Shown here: positions 11,406-22,130 of the stretch, piece after piece
How positions within the stretch are numbered: the stretch's first letter is position 1
Layout: each line of letters starts with the position of its first letter
Assembly (NCBI GenBank): GCA_021018995.1
Contig: CM037598.1
Location: 69,148,671 to 69,212,670, forward strand
DNA length: 64,000 nucleotides
Direction of reading: 5' to 3'
From: Chloranthus sessilifolius
Lineage: Eukaryota; Streptophyta; Magnoliopsida; Chloranthales; Chloranthaceae
The notes under the pieces: model-generated
Database searches by the model: none
Told to the model about the DNA's origin: nothing
What the model saw: the letters and a program-made list of their open reading frames with translations, nothing else
Made by a program: the position numbers and the translations under genes

Positions 11406-12860
11406 TTGGCTAATATCTCAGTGAGACCGGTGATATTTGAGCATATCCACGAGCTACAGATGAAAGACCCAGCGCTAACCAAGATTCGTCAAGATGTAAC
11501 TGAAGGCATTAGATCTGAGTTCTCGGTCAAGGAGGATGGTTCCTTATTGTTCAAGGGTCGTCTCTGCATTCCGGACAATGCTGATCTACGGTGAACAATT
11601 CTTGATGAATCTCACAAATCCAACTATGCGATTCACCCGGGTAGCACAAAGATGTATCAGGACTTGAAAAAGAATTACTGGTGGAGAGGCTTGAAGCCAG
11701 ACGTGGCAGAGTACGTGTCACGGTGTTTGACGTGCCAACAAGTAAAGATCGATCATAGACACCCTGCGGGATTATTGCAGCCTCTACCTATACCGGAATG
11801 GAAGTGGGAATCGATCTCTATGGACTTCATCATTGGGCTACCGCGTACTGCAAAGAGGTACAATACCATTTGGGTAGTGGTCGATCGATTGACCAAGTCA
11901 GCGCACTTCTTGCCTTACAACACGATGTACACGGTGGGAAGACTTGCAGAGCTATATATGAAAGAGATCATCCGTTTACATGAGATTCCGAGTAGCATTA
12001 TTTCCGACCGTGACCCATTATATACATCAAAGGTTTGGAAGAAATTTTAAGAAAGAATGGGAACGCGACTAGATTTTAGCTCAGCATTCCATCCACAAAC
12101 CAATGGACAGACGGAGAGGGTCAACCATATCATCAAGGACATGCTTAGGGCATGTATGTTAGAATTGCAAGGATCATGGGATCAGCACCTACCATTGATT
12201 GAGTTTGCATATAACAATAGTTTTTAGACGAGCATCGGCATGGCACCATATGAAGCTCTTTATGGACGGTGATGTAGATCGCCCAACAATTGGGAAGAAA
12301 TCGGGGAGAAATTTGTTTTAGGATCCAAAATACTTGAAGATAATGCCACCTATGTTCGTATGATAAGGGTAAAACTCAAAGCAGCTTAGACCAGACAAAA
12401 AAGCTACGCTGATATCAAGCGGACGAGTGTAGACTTTAAGGTGGGTGAACATGTGTTCGTGAAAGTGTCACCTATGAAGGGGGTGATGAGATTTGGAAAG
12501 AGAGGGAAGTTGAGTCCCCGCTATCTTGGACCATTTGAGGTTCTAGGTCGAGTAGGGAAAGTTACCGCATTGGATTGTCACCGTTATTTGATCAGGTACA
12601 CAATGTGTTCCACGTATCTATGCTCAGGAAGTATCTTAATGACCCTGATCAAGTGTTGAGCGGCAAATCATTTGAGATGAATGAGGATATGAGCATGATC
12701 GAAGAACCGACAAAGATTTTAGATCGAAAGGAATAAGTGTTGCGGACAAAAGTGATTCCATTAGTGCTTGTTCGATGGAAGAATCATCCAGCCGAAGAAG
12801 CTACGTGAGAACGAGAGGCCGACGTGAAAGAACAGTATCCAGACTTGTTTGCGACAGCTT
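11406..12860 (+). pseudogene. Integrase and chromodomain region of element A
   Basis: The zinc-binding part (CLTCQQVK near 11730) is followed by the catalytic core (MDFIIGLP near 11820, ISDRDPLY near 12000, then an FHPQTNGQTERV-like stretch near 12090). The C-terminal GKLSPRYLGPFEV stretch lies near 12500. At 12690-12860 a chromodomain-like tail (VRWKNHP, EATWERE, QYPDLF) matches Tekay/Del. Such tails direct integration to particular chromatin. Several breaks are present. Confidence 0.85.
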
Positions 12861-13128
12861 GAGAGTCAAAATTGTATCGCCGCAAGCATGTTTGTAGATA
12901 TAAACCATGTGTTGTAATACGATGTGGACCTTTGATCAATATATGCAGTAGAGAGAATTTTGATCCACACCGTGTTCCTCATTACGGTGTTAAATGCATA
13001 GTTGAGATCCATCGTTGCCAAGAAATGACTATGAAGTCAGGCTTCCCAAAATCAATGACCAACTGGTCATGAGTTATCCAGAAAACAAAAGAGAGAAAAA
13101 AAAATAACAAAATTGTGAAAATCTGATC

Positions 13129-13631
13129 AAAATCGATTAATCGATTTGGGAATTCTATTAATCGATTTTGGTCGATTAGTCGACTGGCATACGCCAGTGA
13201 GTGAAGATTAAATGGAGGTTCAGAAAATCACTTAAGTGTGATTTCGATTAATCGATTTGGGGATCGATTAATCGATTTTGGTTTTTGATTAACCGAAATT
13301 GAGATTCGATTAGTCGACTAAAACATGTTAATGACTAGAGAATTTTAAAAATATTAAGGACCTTACGATTTTGATTAATTGAAGTGAAATTCGATTAATC
13401 GATTTGGGAAATCAATTAATCGATTTGGGAAATCGATTAATCGACTGGCACACGCTAGTGACCTCAAAAAGTTGAAATTTTAAGTGACCACGATTTCGAT
13501 TAATCGAAATAGATTCGATTAATCGATTTTGAGTGTCGATTAATCGATTTTGGAAATCGATTAATCAATTTCTCGTGGCTGAACTAAGTTTTTGAAACTC
13601 GATTAATCGATTTTAGAAATCGATTAATCGA
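13129..13631. repeat. Second TCGATTAATCGA palindrome array of A, upstream of the extra ORF
   Basis: At least 12 copies of the palindrome also found in A's LTRs lie in 500 bases and end 8 bases before a TATA box. The interval holds no ORF. Its presence outside the LTR, next to a separate promoter, is the key point. Confidence 0.9.
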
Positions 13632-13638
13632 ATTGGGC

Positions 13639-13652
13639 CTATATATATAAAT
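13639..13652 (+). promoter_or_regulatory. TATA box of the extra ORF in element A
   Basis: CTATATATATAAAT lies about 230 bases before the ATG at 13878, followed by a leader containing the TTAGGGTTTTTG word typical of plant 5' UTRs. It suggests a transcription unit separate from the LTR promoter. Confidence 0.6.
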
Positions 13653-13877
13653 CGAAGGGGGATTTCTCCCCATTTGATAATTTTAGGGTTTTTGTTCTTA
13701 CGCGTCACTTCGTCTTCCTCCTCGAGCTATCATACCAGCTAAGGTTTTGGGAGTTTTGGATCGATTTCGGATCGAAATCGCTTGCCTTTGGAGCAAAACC
13801 TAAGGTAAAACCCTAAATTTCAACTTTCTTTTCATTTCAAGCCATTAAACCCTAGTTTTTTCATATTTCCCACCAAA

Positions 13878-15430
13878 ATGCTGCCTCGAACTCGCTTAAC
13901 CTCGAAGAAAGCGACTTCGAAGCTCCCAGTCCGGCGTAAGAACGCCACACCACCACCACCAACACCATCACCCGTAAGAGCCCCATCCCCGTCGTCATCA
14001 GATACCACATCCGGTTCGACAAGCGTGTCGTCACGCGAATCTACATCGACCATACCACCACCACCAGCCGACATGTCCCAACCAAATGAATGGTGGGCCG
14101 TCAAGACTTTTGAAAATGAATACATTATTGATGACAATTTGTTTACCGACCCCGACGTCGAAGGCGAGACCAATTGGGCTAGGAATTATTTGGTCAAAGT
14201 GGGCCTCGACAACCTGTTAAAGCCACTCCATGGGTGCTATTACCCTAGGCTTGTACGCCTATTTTACCAGGGCTTGGAGGATGGCCCAACTGATGACATA
14301 ATTATGACCAAGATCGAGGGTCGTGACTACACCTTCACCCGTCGCCACCTTCACGAAGCCCTCGAGTGTTATTTGGACTTCGTGCCTGTGACCACCCTCT
14401 TCCCACCATTTGCGGAGGAGGTGAGATTTAAAGAGATTATGACTCAAATGACCAATGGGAAGAAGGGGTCCGGATCGTCCATTCCGAGGGTCGATCTGCC
14501 CCATTATATGTGGATGCTTAATTCTATCATCAAGTGCAATCTCTACTCGATGCGTCATGACACCAAGAGGGTAGAGTTGATTCAATAGGCCCTATACGCA
14601 GCATTCTGCGGCCGTTGGTTCGACGCCACCATGATCGTTTTGGAGGGGATGAGATATATAAAGGGGAAGTTGATGAAGGGTCATTTGAGGCCCAAGGAGA
14701 AGATGTCGTATGCTCGCCTCATTTCGAGCATGCTGGAGTGTTATTCCGATGCCCCAGGATGCGCCGTCTCGCCCCATGAGGAGAAGGCTACGGACCGTGT
14801 GAAGCACTACTCCATCACTTCATGGGGTCATAGTTATATAGATTGCTGAAGAGGACCCTACCAGCTCAGGGCCTAGCACTAGCAGCAGCAGCAACATCAC
14901 TAGTAGCACCACCGCCACCCCCACCACCACATCAGGACCCACCTGTGGGGGGAGCACACCCCATTGATCCACCAGCTGAGGGGGCACCCTCCCATACCAC
15001 CGCATCGCCTATGCCACCGTCGCAGTCAGCGGCTGCCACACCCACTTCTTCATACCGCCGATGAGCGACTCGCCCGGCGCCTACTATTAAGGACGTGTTG
15101 GCTCGGATGGAGGTCAACAACTAGCGGATGAACCGGCGGATGAACTTCTTGATGTACCACACCCTGCGGTACATCTATCCGTTGGACTATCAGCAGCATC
15201 TTGCGCAGGAGGAGGCGTGGACTGTGGGCCGAACCGCTTTTCACTCGGGTGCAACTTTTCACGTGAGTGCCTCTGCTGTCAATGCATCTGGCTCGGTACC
15301 CCAGTAGCCAGAGCAGCCTGCTGAGACGAGTCAGCCACCACCTGCTGAGACAAGTCAGCTGCCGCCAGCCTAGACAGAGCAGCCTGCTCCAGCACCAGAT
15401 CAGCCTAGCGAGGGGACGGCGTGAGGTTGA
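13878..15430 (+). pseudogene. Extra ORF of element A: putative plant transposon protein domain (PF20167-like)
   Basis: The first open block (13878-14588, 236 residues) starts with a basic, Ser/Pro-rich segment. It is followed by a domain with the pattern seen in putative plant transposon proteins: a Y-P-x-L-V-R-x-F-Y block (CYYPRLVRLFYQGLE), then IEGRDYTFTRRHL, then LPHYMWMLNSIIKCNLYS. Downstream sequence to about 15430 continues the similarity (RWFDATMIVLEGM) and then turns Pro-rich. Such extra ORFs are known in plant Ty3/Gypsy elements, and their function is unknown. The region has its own TATA box and palindrome array. The start is the first ATG after the leader. It is broken in a few places. 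Family assignment is from memory of motif patterns. Confidence 0.65.
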
Positions 15431-15952
15431 GCGGGGGATATTTCTTTTTGAATTGTAACTAAAACAATGTACATGCTTAACTCTGTAAATTTTGGAAATT
15501 TGATAATGAAATCTAAATCATCTTTTTAGGAATTTGCTTGCATTACGTTCTGTTTCTTGCACTGTGTGATGTATAAGTCATCTTTTATGTGTGGGTACGT
15601 GACCCCCAGTGTGTGGGGTACCCAACCAACGCACCTTTGAGTTTATTTTCAAGGATGAAAATTCTCAAGGTGGGGAGAATATAATATCTCAAAAATTTGA
15701 GCGTCAAACAGTGACCTCGGGATTCGTGCCCGTCTGGTCGTAGGTTTGACCAAGTGATGGTCAAACAGTGAACTCATGAAGTTATGTACTAATGTGAGAT
15801 TAGTGTGACCTAAGTGTAGAGTATGGTGTTAGTTTAGAGCCGCATACACCTATCTCTAGTGTATGCGCTTAACACTGAAATCGGAGAGAGGATATAAGGG
15901 TTTAATAAGCCTAGAATTCTTTTATTTGGTTGGTGAAAGAGAGTTAAGAAGA

Positions 15953-15990
<38 letters not shown>

Positions 15991-16289
15991 AAGGAGTTAT
16001 TGAGCTAGGAGTTAATGCAACTCAAGAGGAGATTAGAGCATTGAATGTTGGATTCAATGCATGAGGAACCGTTGAAGCGAAAAGCTGGAACCCTAGCCAT
16101 CAAACCCAACAAATCAATCCTTTAAGGGATTTATTGAGGTAAGTTTTATTAGATTTTCAATACATAAAGATTTGATGAGTTTAATTTAGTCAAGCATAGT
16201 TAAAATGATAGATTAAAGACCTAAAAAAGAAAGAAAATTTGATAAGGAAAAGATTTGGAAGAACAGCCCGAAAGGGGGCTGAATCTGGC

Positions 16290-16620
16290 CAAATCGATTA
16301 ATTGATTTTGGTCTAGAAGTTGAAAAGTCAAGGATGCCCGATTTCGATTAATCGATCTGGAAATCGATTAATCGATTTTGAAGGTCGATTAATCGATTTG
16401 GAAATCGACTAATCGACTGGGTACCTCCAGTGGCTGGAGAGAAAGGACTTGGGGATATCGACTAATCGACTTGGAAAATCGATTAATTAATTTTGGAGTT
16501 CGATTAATCGATTTGGGATCGACTAATCGATTTCGGATTTTCAACTACTCGATTTGAGAATCGACTTTACCATTTTGGGGATTTCGATTAATCGAATTGG
16601 GATCGATTAATCGATTTTGG
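16290..16620. repeat. TCGATTAATCGA palindrome array, 3' LTR of A
   Basis: It is the counterpart of 6129-6570 but shorter, so copies have been gained or lost since insertion. Confidence 0.88.
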
Positions 16621-17636
16621 CAGTTTCACTTGACTTCTTAATTAGACCTTAAGGTTCATGGAGGGTCTAGGACCTTCTCCTTTGCATCTTTAGTGATGTG
16701 TTGCATGCGTTATGATATATCATGGGTGGTACGTGAGAAAGCAAGCATAAGGAGCTGCGTGAGACCTTAATGCTTGGACCTTCAGTGACTTGAGGTAGGG
16801 AACACCTTGAACATGTACTTTAATTGGAAGAGCATGTATGTAGTGATATAGAACTCAATTTTGAAAATATTTTAACTGTGTAAATCTTTGTAAAAAGGGT
16901 GCGTGTGTGACACCAAGAAAGTAAATGAGAATGAGGCATCCCCAGGGGATGAGAAAGTGATAAAGGCATCAGTGTGATGCGAGAAATTTAGACATCCTAG
17001 GGATGTAAGTAAGATTGAATAACTACTGTTGAGGCCTAATTGATATGAGATAGCACGTTTACACGGTGAACAACTATATGTAAAGCACATGTTATTTTTG
17101 TTATTTGAGGTTTGTTAGGATACCCCACCGACGTGGCGGGATACCCACGACTGACTCGGCAGGATATCTGTGACCGGTACGGCGGCCAATCCGTACACCA
17201 GTGCGGAGGTCAATCCATACACAGCAAGCACATCCTAGGGATGTTGAGATAAGATTTAATCCCGCCGCCTATTGAGAAAGGGGCTTGGGTCGTATTCCCA
17301 GAGAATACATATAACTACTATCTATTTAGACGACGATGGAGGGTATCCCATCGGGGCTCGATGCTATATTGCTCGGAGATTACTTAAGTTGAAGATTTAA
17401 GTTTTGCTTTAGGCCTGTCAGTGTCATTCATGATAAATTAACAGTAAAGTAAAACAAGAGAACTACCAGTAAATTTAAATGTAAACTACCATCTTTTAAA
17501 CTATTTTTCCAACAAGTGCATAGATATATCATGCTTAGAATATCATGGAATATATATGAGATTTTGATTTATATGTTCATTGTGTTATTCCCTATTGAGC
17601 TAGGATGCAGCTAACCCCTTAGACTATATGTCGCAG

Positions 17637-17740
17637 GTCCATTGTTAGCAGCGGCCGAGGCTTTGGGGGACGTGGATCCGGGTGACTCGGATTACATGCC
17701 TGGGGACGAGTTAGAGCCCCCTCCAGAGGACTTCTTCTAG
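17637..17740 (+). CDS. Conserved acidic mini-exon, 3' LTR of A
   Basis: It runs 104 nt from TATATGTCGCAG to TAG and contains GDVDPGDSDYMP and ELEPPPEDFF. It differs from the 5' LTR copy by several substitutions but keeps length, phase and openness. Confidence 0.55.
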
Positions 17741-18093
17741 GAGACTCTGCTGTGTACTTTGATAGAGAGTCAGTTTTGAGAGCAGATTGTACGGCTTGCT
17801 ATGTCAAGCCTTTATTTTGATAAACAATATAATTATACTTTGATATTCTTTTTGGCGAACCATCTAGGGTGACCTGGTTGTATTACCGATGGTTCGGGCC
17901 GGTTCTTTGTCCATACCTTGACATGGAATGAGAACTGCTTTTGAGCTCTTCATTATAGAGAATAATATATTATTAATGCATGTTACTTGATTGTTGCTTG
18001 CTATACCAATGTTCCGTACATAGCCTTAGGGCACGGTCTGGAGGATCGTGCTGATGGCACGGGTTTCGGGGTGTCGAAATCTGGGCTATCACA

Positions 18094-18460
18094 CATGTTA
18101 TAGTGTCAATAAACATCTGTAGCTGGCGATCTCATCAAACCAGACATTTTCCTCTTAGAATTTACCTTTTATTTTCTGCACTTTATATTATTTCCTCACT
18201 TTTACCAGAGTCCACTCGGACCAAATTGGGCCACTTATTTCGGGAACCGAAAGGAACCTAAAAAAAGTGCGTACCAATAGTGTCATAAGCGATTTGAAGG
18301 AGTGAAGGTCAGGGTGAATTGGTGTGGAGCTGCATTTAGAAGCTTAGTAGAGTGTGGGTTTGATCAAGTGTAAACCGATCATCGTAGACGAGTCATACGC
18401 GATTTGAATGAGTGAAGGTCAGGGTGAATTGGTGCGAAGCTGCATTTTGAGCTTTGTGGA
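18094..18460 (+). mobile_element. Rest of element B and flanking repeat
   Basis: It continues LTR B after the insertion of A. TGGCGATC near 18116 resembles a Tat primer-binding motif. A direct duplication of about 58 bases occurs at 18282-18340 and 18392-18453 (offset about 110). No coding domain is seen. Confidence 0.4.
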
Positions 18461-18692
18461 TCACGATCACCGTGAGATTTCTATCATTCGACACCAACTC
18501 TTTGGCAGAGATCGCCAGAAGCTACGTAATCGGCCATGGAAAGGTGAGCAATGCTGTGTTTTTATGAAGTAAAATTCTATTCTAAGCTTAGGTAGATGAA
18601 TGGATGAGATTTGAGGTGTGTTGAATTGGTTTTAGGAAAAAATGAACCAAGGAAGAAGAAGCCCGAAGGGCTAGAGAATCTATCAAAATCAA

Positions 18693-18950
18693 ATGATCGA
18701 TTCCTGAATCGATCGATCGATTTTGACAGGACAGAGATATGTAAATTTTTTTTAAAGAAATCGATCGATTGATTTTGAAATTTGGAAGGAATCGATCAAT
18801 CAAATTAAAACTGATTGTTCGAATTTGAAACCGATCGATCGTTTTAGAAATCTATCGATCGACTTGTGTAAACAGGGAGGTGTATAAAACTCGGAGAAAA
18901 ATCGATCGATCGATTTTCCTTGCCTTTGGAAATCGATCGATCGATTTTCC
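18693..18950. repeat. AATCGATCGATCGATT palindrome array in LTR E
   Basis: About seven exact or near copies lie at roughly 18707, 18757, 18790, 18829, 18849, 18900 and 18932. The unit differs from A's TCGATTAATCGA but is alike in style and position. Confidence 0.85.
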
Positions 18951-19870
18951 CTGTTTCTGGCTGCTTCAGTTTTTCTTTGGAAAAACTCAGAGAAACTTTG
19001 AATCGTCTGATTTTTGTCGTTATTGACACTTAATGTACAATCTTGGTGTGAACTAGGTTAAGAGCGAGGCACATTTACAAGGATCTTTACATTGAAAAAG
19101 GACCTTTATTTGACACCGAACTTAAGGTAGGGAAAAGTGAATACTTAATTTCCGTTTTGATTTTGATACATAGATCTGTGATACGAATAACATGAATCTG
19201 AGCATGAATTTGATTGTGACATAACCATAGAACTCGTATGTTTTATTGAATGCTCGAACTCCGAATGTGAATCATTGAAATTTAACATCAATTTCTGAAT
19301 CTTCGATTTGATGAATATGAAAATTTTAAACTCCAAATATGTTATGAATTGAATTTGAATATCGGACATCTGTGTTGCATGATGATTTAAGGTTATGTGA
19401 ACAAAAAAAAACTCCATAAAGACCGGTATAGCAGTTTATATCATCCACCATGGACTGGTACGGTGGTTTATACCGTACATTCGTAAGTGTCCATCGAACA
19501 AGGATGGTTAGGGGGATTCCCATTGAAAATTTGGCTCAACAACGCTATAATCGCGTTGGAGTTATTTAAGTTAAGATTTAAGTCATCAACGAACTATGCA
19601 TAGCATGTAAGATATAAGAAATGAATAGAAACCGAAGTCACATGAATTTCTGAATTTCGTTTAAATACTATGATTGAACATTAATGCTTTTGAATTCTAT
19701 TTTAACATAAAGTCATATTTAAAAGATCATCGTTTGATTCAGTTTTTAACTTGATAAATGCTGTTGATTATGGCATTGAACCTGTGTTTCGAATTAATGC
19801 AATGTGAGTTAATATTGATTTTTTTCCTACTGAGCTTAGACTGTTAGCTCATTCCGACATTATATCACAG

Positions 19871-19962
19871 GTGTAGATGTGGATCAGGATCCTAAGTTAG
19901 AGGACCCTGATTATATGCTAGAGGTGGAAGAGGAGCTTCTACTGGAAGACTATTTCCCTTAG
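19871..19962 (+). CDS. Conserved acidic mini-exon in LTR E
   Basis: It is 92 nt long after TTATATCACAG, in the same phase as the others, ending LLLEDYFP-stop. It is rich in Asp/Glu (GVDVDQDPKLEDPDY at the start). Function is unknown. Confidence 0.5.
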
Positions 19963-20439
19963 TTTAGTTGTGATAGATTTTGGCTTAATCCATTTTGGTG
20001 GTTATAAGTAAATTACTTGAATTAAAATTCGTATAACTGTGTATAGTTTGAAACCACTGTTTAGGTGACGGTCGGCTGTCACTGGTGGTTATTTTGTTAA
20101 ATTTTGGATTATGATTCGTATAGAATTGAAATCGAAGTAGTGCCACATGATATCCGTTTTAGTGTTTCTATATGATAGAACATGCCTTGAAAGGCATCGG
20201 ACGGTTTGGTTTCCCTATTACCAAGTGTAGGGTAAACTGAATAGTCATTTGGCGACCCGGTCTTTCCTAAAAATTTGTGTGGAAAAGTTAGGCTGTCACA
20301 GATTTCGATCGTCTCAAACCCAACCATCGTCTTCAAACTCAACCATGTTTTTTAACTTTGGAAGTCTTCCCAGCGTACATAAGAATAAATAGATTTTTCT
20401 TAGCGCCTTGTTTTTGGATGTAACTTTGCACGAGATGTT

Positions 20440-20747
20440 GGCCCGATGAGCCCGATGAGCTCGTATTTGCAATCTTTTAGACATAGCTTAAGCCGTCTCT
20501 ATTGGAGTCAAAAGGGACTTTTAGAGACTGTTTTGTATGCGGTCTCAAAAGTTTTCACCGACTAAGGGATCACTAAAACTTATGGAGACGGCTCCACAGG
20601 TCAAAGCCGTCTTCAATATATAGGGAGATGGCCAAAGCCGTCTCCAATAATAACAATAGAGACGGTTATTAGAAAGGCCGTCTCATTGGAGATGACATCC
20701 AAAGCCATCTCTAAAATTCATATCCAAAAGTCCTATTTTTTGTAGTG
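20440..20747 (-). mobile_element. CACTA-type transposon end fragment
   Basis: The right end reads CTATTTTTTGTAGTG, i.e. CACTACAAAAAATAG on the minus strand, the CACTA terminal signature. Inside are repeated subterminal words around AGAGACGG, CCGTCTC and AGCCGTCT in both orientations (20480-20710). The left terminal repeat was not found, so this is a fragment or a decayed non-autonomous element. Confidence 0.6.
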
Positions 20748-21480
20748 TTAGCCTTAAAATCTATACCATTGAAATCAGTCATTGATTTACTTTTGGGGCT
20801 GAAACAACTTTTTTTTATGGAATTGATCAAAACAATACATCCGATCTCCACATGACACCAAAATAATGTTTTGGGGGTAATGTGAAACTCCACGTGGACT
20901 ATTGGGATATGCTCACCATGCCTCATTGGGGGCATGCAATTGTTTTTATTAAAAAATGAAAGAATAAAATCATAATATAGCTAAAACATTTTGTTTAAGA
21001 TAGAGCTTCAACAGTGCCATCACCACTAGAGCCCAACAAACATCTCCTAGTGAAACTCAAGAGGTTAGGCGAGCTGGCCAGGTATTGCTTCCAAAAACAA
21101 GAGACCTGAGTTCCAATCCCCTCCACCCCTTGAAGCCACCCTAGGGATTTATATCTCGTGCTGACCCAGCATGTGCTAATTTGGGGTGCGCACGTGCCCC
21201 TGGGATTAGGCAAGTGGTCTTAGAGGCCTGGATACTCAGGTTCTCAAAAAAAAACAAACATCTCCTAGTGAAAATGAAAATTTGGGACTTTGAAAAAATC
21301 CCCAATGAAAAATCTTCTCACTAATCTTGGCAACAATTCATAGGACGAGAAAAGTACGAAAATGCGCCCCATTTATATTTTTATTATAAAAAAGGTCAAA
21401 AAAATTTTAATTATGAAAAAAATGCCCCATACGGGTCAATACAGGCCCGTATTCATACATCTTCTCCATATACATGTCAA
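20748..21480. repeat. Segmental duplication, copy 1 (carries a SINE)
   Basis: It is similar over its length to 21626-22130, with shared landmarks: the ACCATTGAAATCAGTCATTG block, the GAAAGAATAAAATCATAATA block and the ACTAATCTTGGCAACAATTC block. Copy 1 is longer because of the SINE at 21056-21252. There is no gene. Confidence 0.85.
21056..21252 (+). mobile_element. tRNA-derived SINE, copy 1
   Basis: The body starts CTCAAGAGGTTAGGCGAG (an A-box-like region), has a B-box-like GAGTTCCAATCCC (near 21110) and ends in an A run. It is flanked by a 21-bp target duplication (21035-21055 and 21253-21273). The paralogous segment at about 21890-21945 has the intact empty site. A second member lies at 36752-36954 on the other strand. 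Confidence 0.9.
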
Positions 21481-21625
21481 TTTCGTGGATATGGCACCCA
21501 AAACAATATTTTGGAGCCACATGGAGCGAGGCTGTTTTATTTAGACCATATTTCAAAAAACAAAATGAAAATTCAATAACTCATCTCTATCGTGTGTGCT
21601 TTGAATAGAAAATTCAAAAGCAACC

Positions 21626-22130
21626 TGATTTTAGCCTTGAAATCTAGACCATTGAAATCAGTCATTGATTTACTTTTGGGGCTGAAACAACTTTTGTTTC
21701 TAAAATTGATCAAAATAATACATCCGAGCTCCATATGGCACCAAAATAGTGTTTTGGGTGTCATGTAAAACTCCACGTGGATTATTGGGACGTGCTCACC
21801 GTGCCTCATTGGGGACATGCAACCATTTTTATTAAAAATGAAAGAATAAAATCATAATATAGCTAAAACATTTTGTTTAAGATAAGAGCTTCGAAGTTGC
21901 CAATCACCACTAGAGCCCAACAAACATCTCCTAGTGAAAATGAAAATTTGGGACTTTTAGAAAAATCTCCAATGAAAAATCTTCTCACTAATCTTGGCAA
22001 CAATTCATACGATGAGAAAAGTACAAAAATACACCCCATTTATATTTTTTTATAAAAAAGCATGAAAAATATCAAGCTGAAACAATAATTCAGGCCCGTA
22101 TTTGTATGCATTCTCCATATACATGTCAGA
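21626..22130. repeat. Segmental duplication, copy 2 (empty SINE site)
   Basis: It is the counterpart of 20748-21480 lacking the SINE. Parts of 21470-21540 are also similar in reverse orientation to 21710-21780, so the unit may be a decayed foldback element. Confidence 0.8.

Larger units (their letters stand above)
3404..18093 (+). mobile_element. Ty3/Gypsy LTR retrotransposon A (Tekay-type chromovirus) with an extra ORF
   Basis: LTRs at 3404-8050 and 15680-18093 are flanked by a perfect 5-bp duplication catgt (3399-3403 and 18094-18098). Order: 5' LTR, tRNA-Met primer site, gag with two CCHC knuckles, protease, RT, RNase H, integrase, C-terminal chromodomain, a palindrome array with TATA box, an extra ORF of the putative plant transposon protein type, polypurine tract, 3' LTR. 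The integrase-then-chromodomain layout and the domain sequences point to Tekay/Del. In about 215 bases compared by eye (7071-7261 region against its 3' counterpart) the LTRs differ at roughly 6% of sites, so the insertion is not recent. The coding regions are broken in several places, and a foreign solo LTR sits in the 5' LTR. Confidence 0.92.
15680..18093 (+). mobile_element. 3' LTR of element A
   Basis: It follows a polypurine tract (AAGGTGGGGAGAA, ending 15679), begins TATAATATCTC and ends GGGCTATCACA. Features: GATATAAGG TATA-like box (15891), GA microsatellite (about 15950-15985), GAG|GTAAGT donor-like site (16138), palindrome array, mini-exon. It keeps the empty site for solo LTR S. Confidence 0.92.
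18460..20300 (+). mobile_element. Partial LTR E of a third Tekay-type family
   Basis: It ends TTAGGCTGTCACA like the other Tekay LTRs here. It contains an AAG|GTGAGC donor-like site (18543), an array of AATCGATCGATCGATT, a conserved GACCGGTA-type segment (19420-19490), the GAGCT...AGCTCA hairpin and a mini-exon. The 5' end is not resolved, and I found no matching target duplication for the GATTT that follows 20300. Confidence 0.6.

Noticed and set aside
13878-14588. Host gene status for the extra ORF of element A
   Set aside because: It lies between pol and the polypurine tract, shares the LTR palindrome array and matches a transposon-associated domain pattern, so it belongs to the element.
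18284-18297. GATTT as left target duplication for LTR E, pairing with GATTT after 20300
   Set aside because: GATTT here is not followed by a TG LTR start, so the 5' border of E stays unresolved.
21056-21252. A functional tRNA gene in the SINE head
   Set aside because: A- and B-box-like words are present, but no cloverleaf or acceptor stem can be formed; target duplication and A tail mark it as a SINE.
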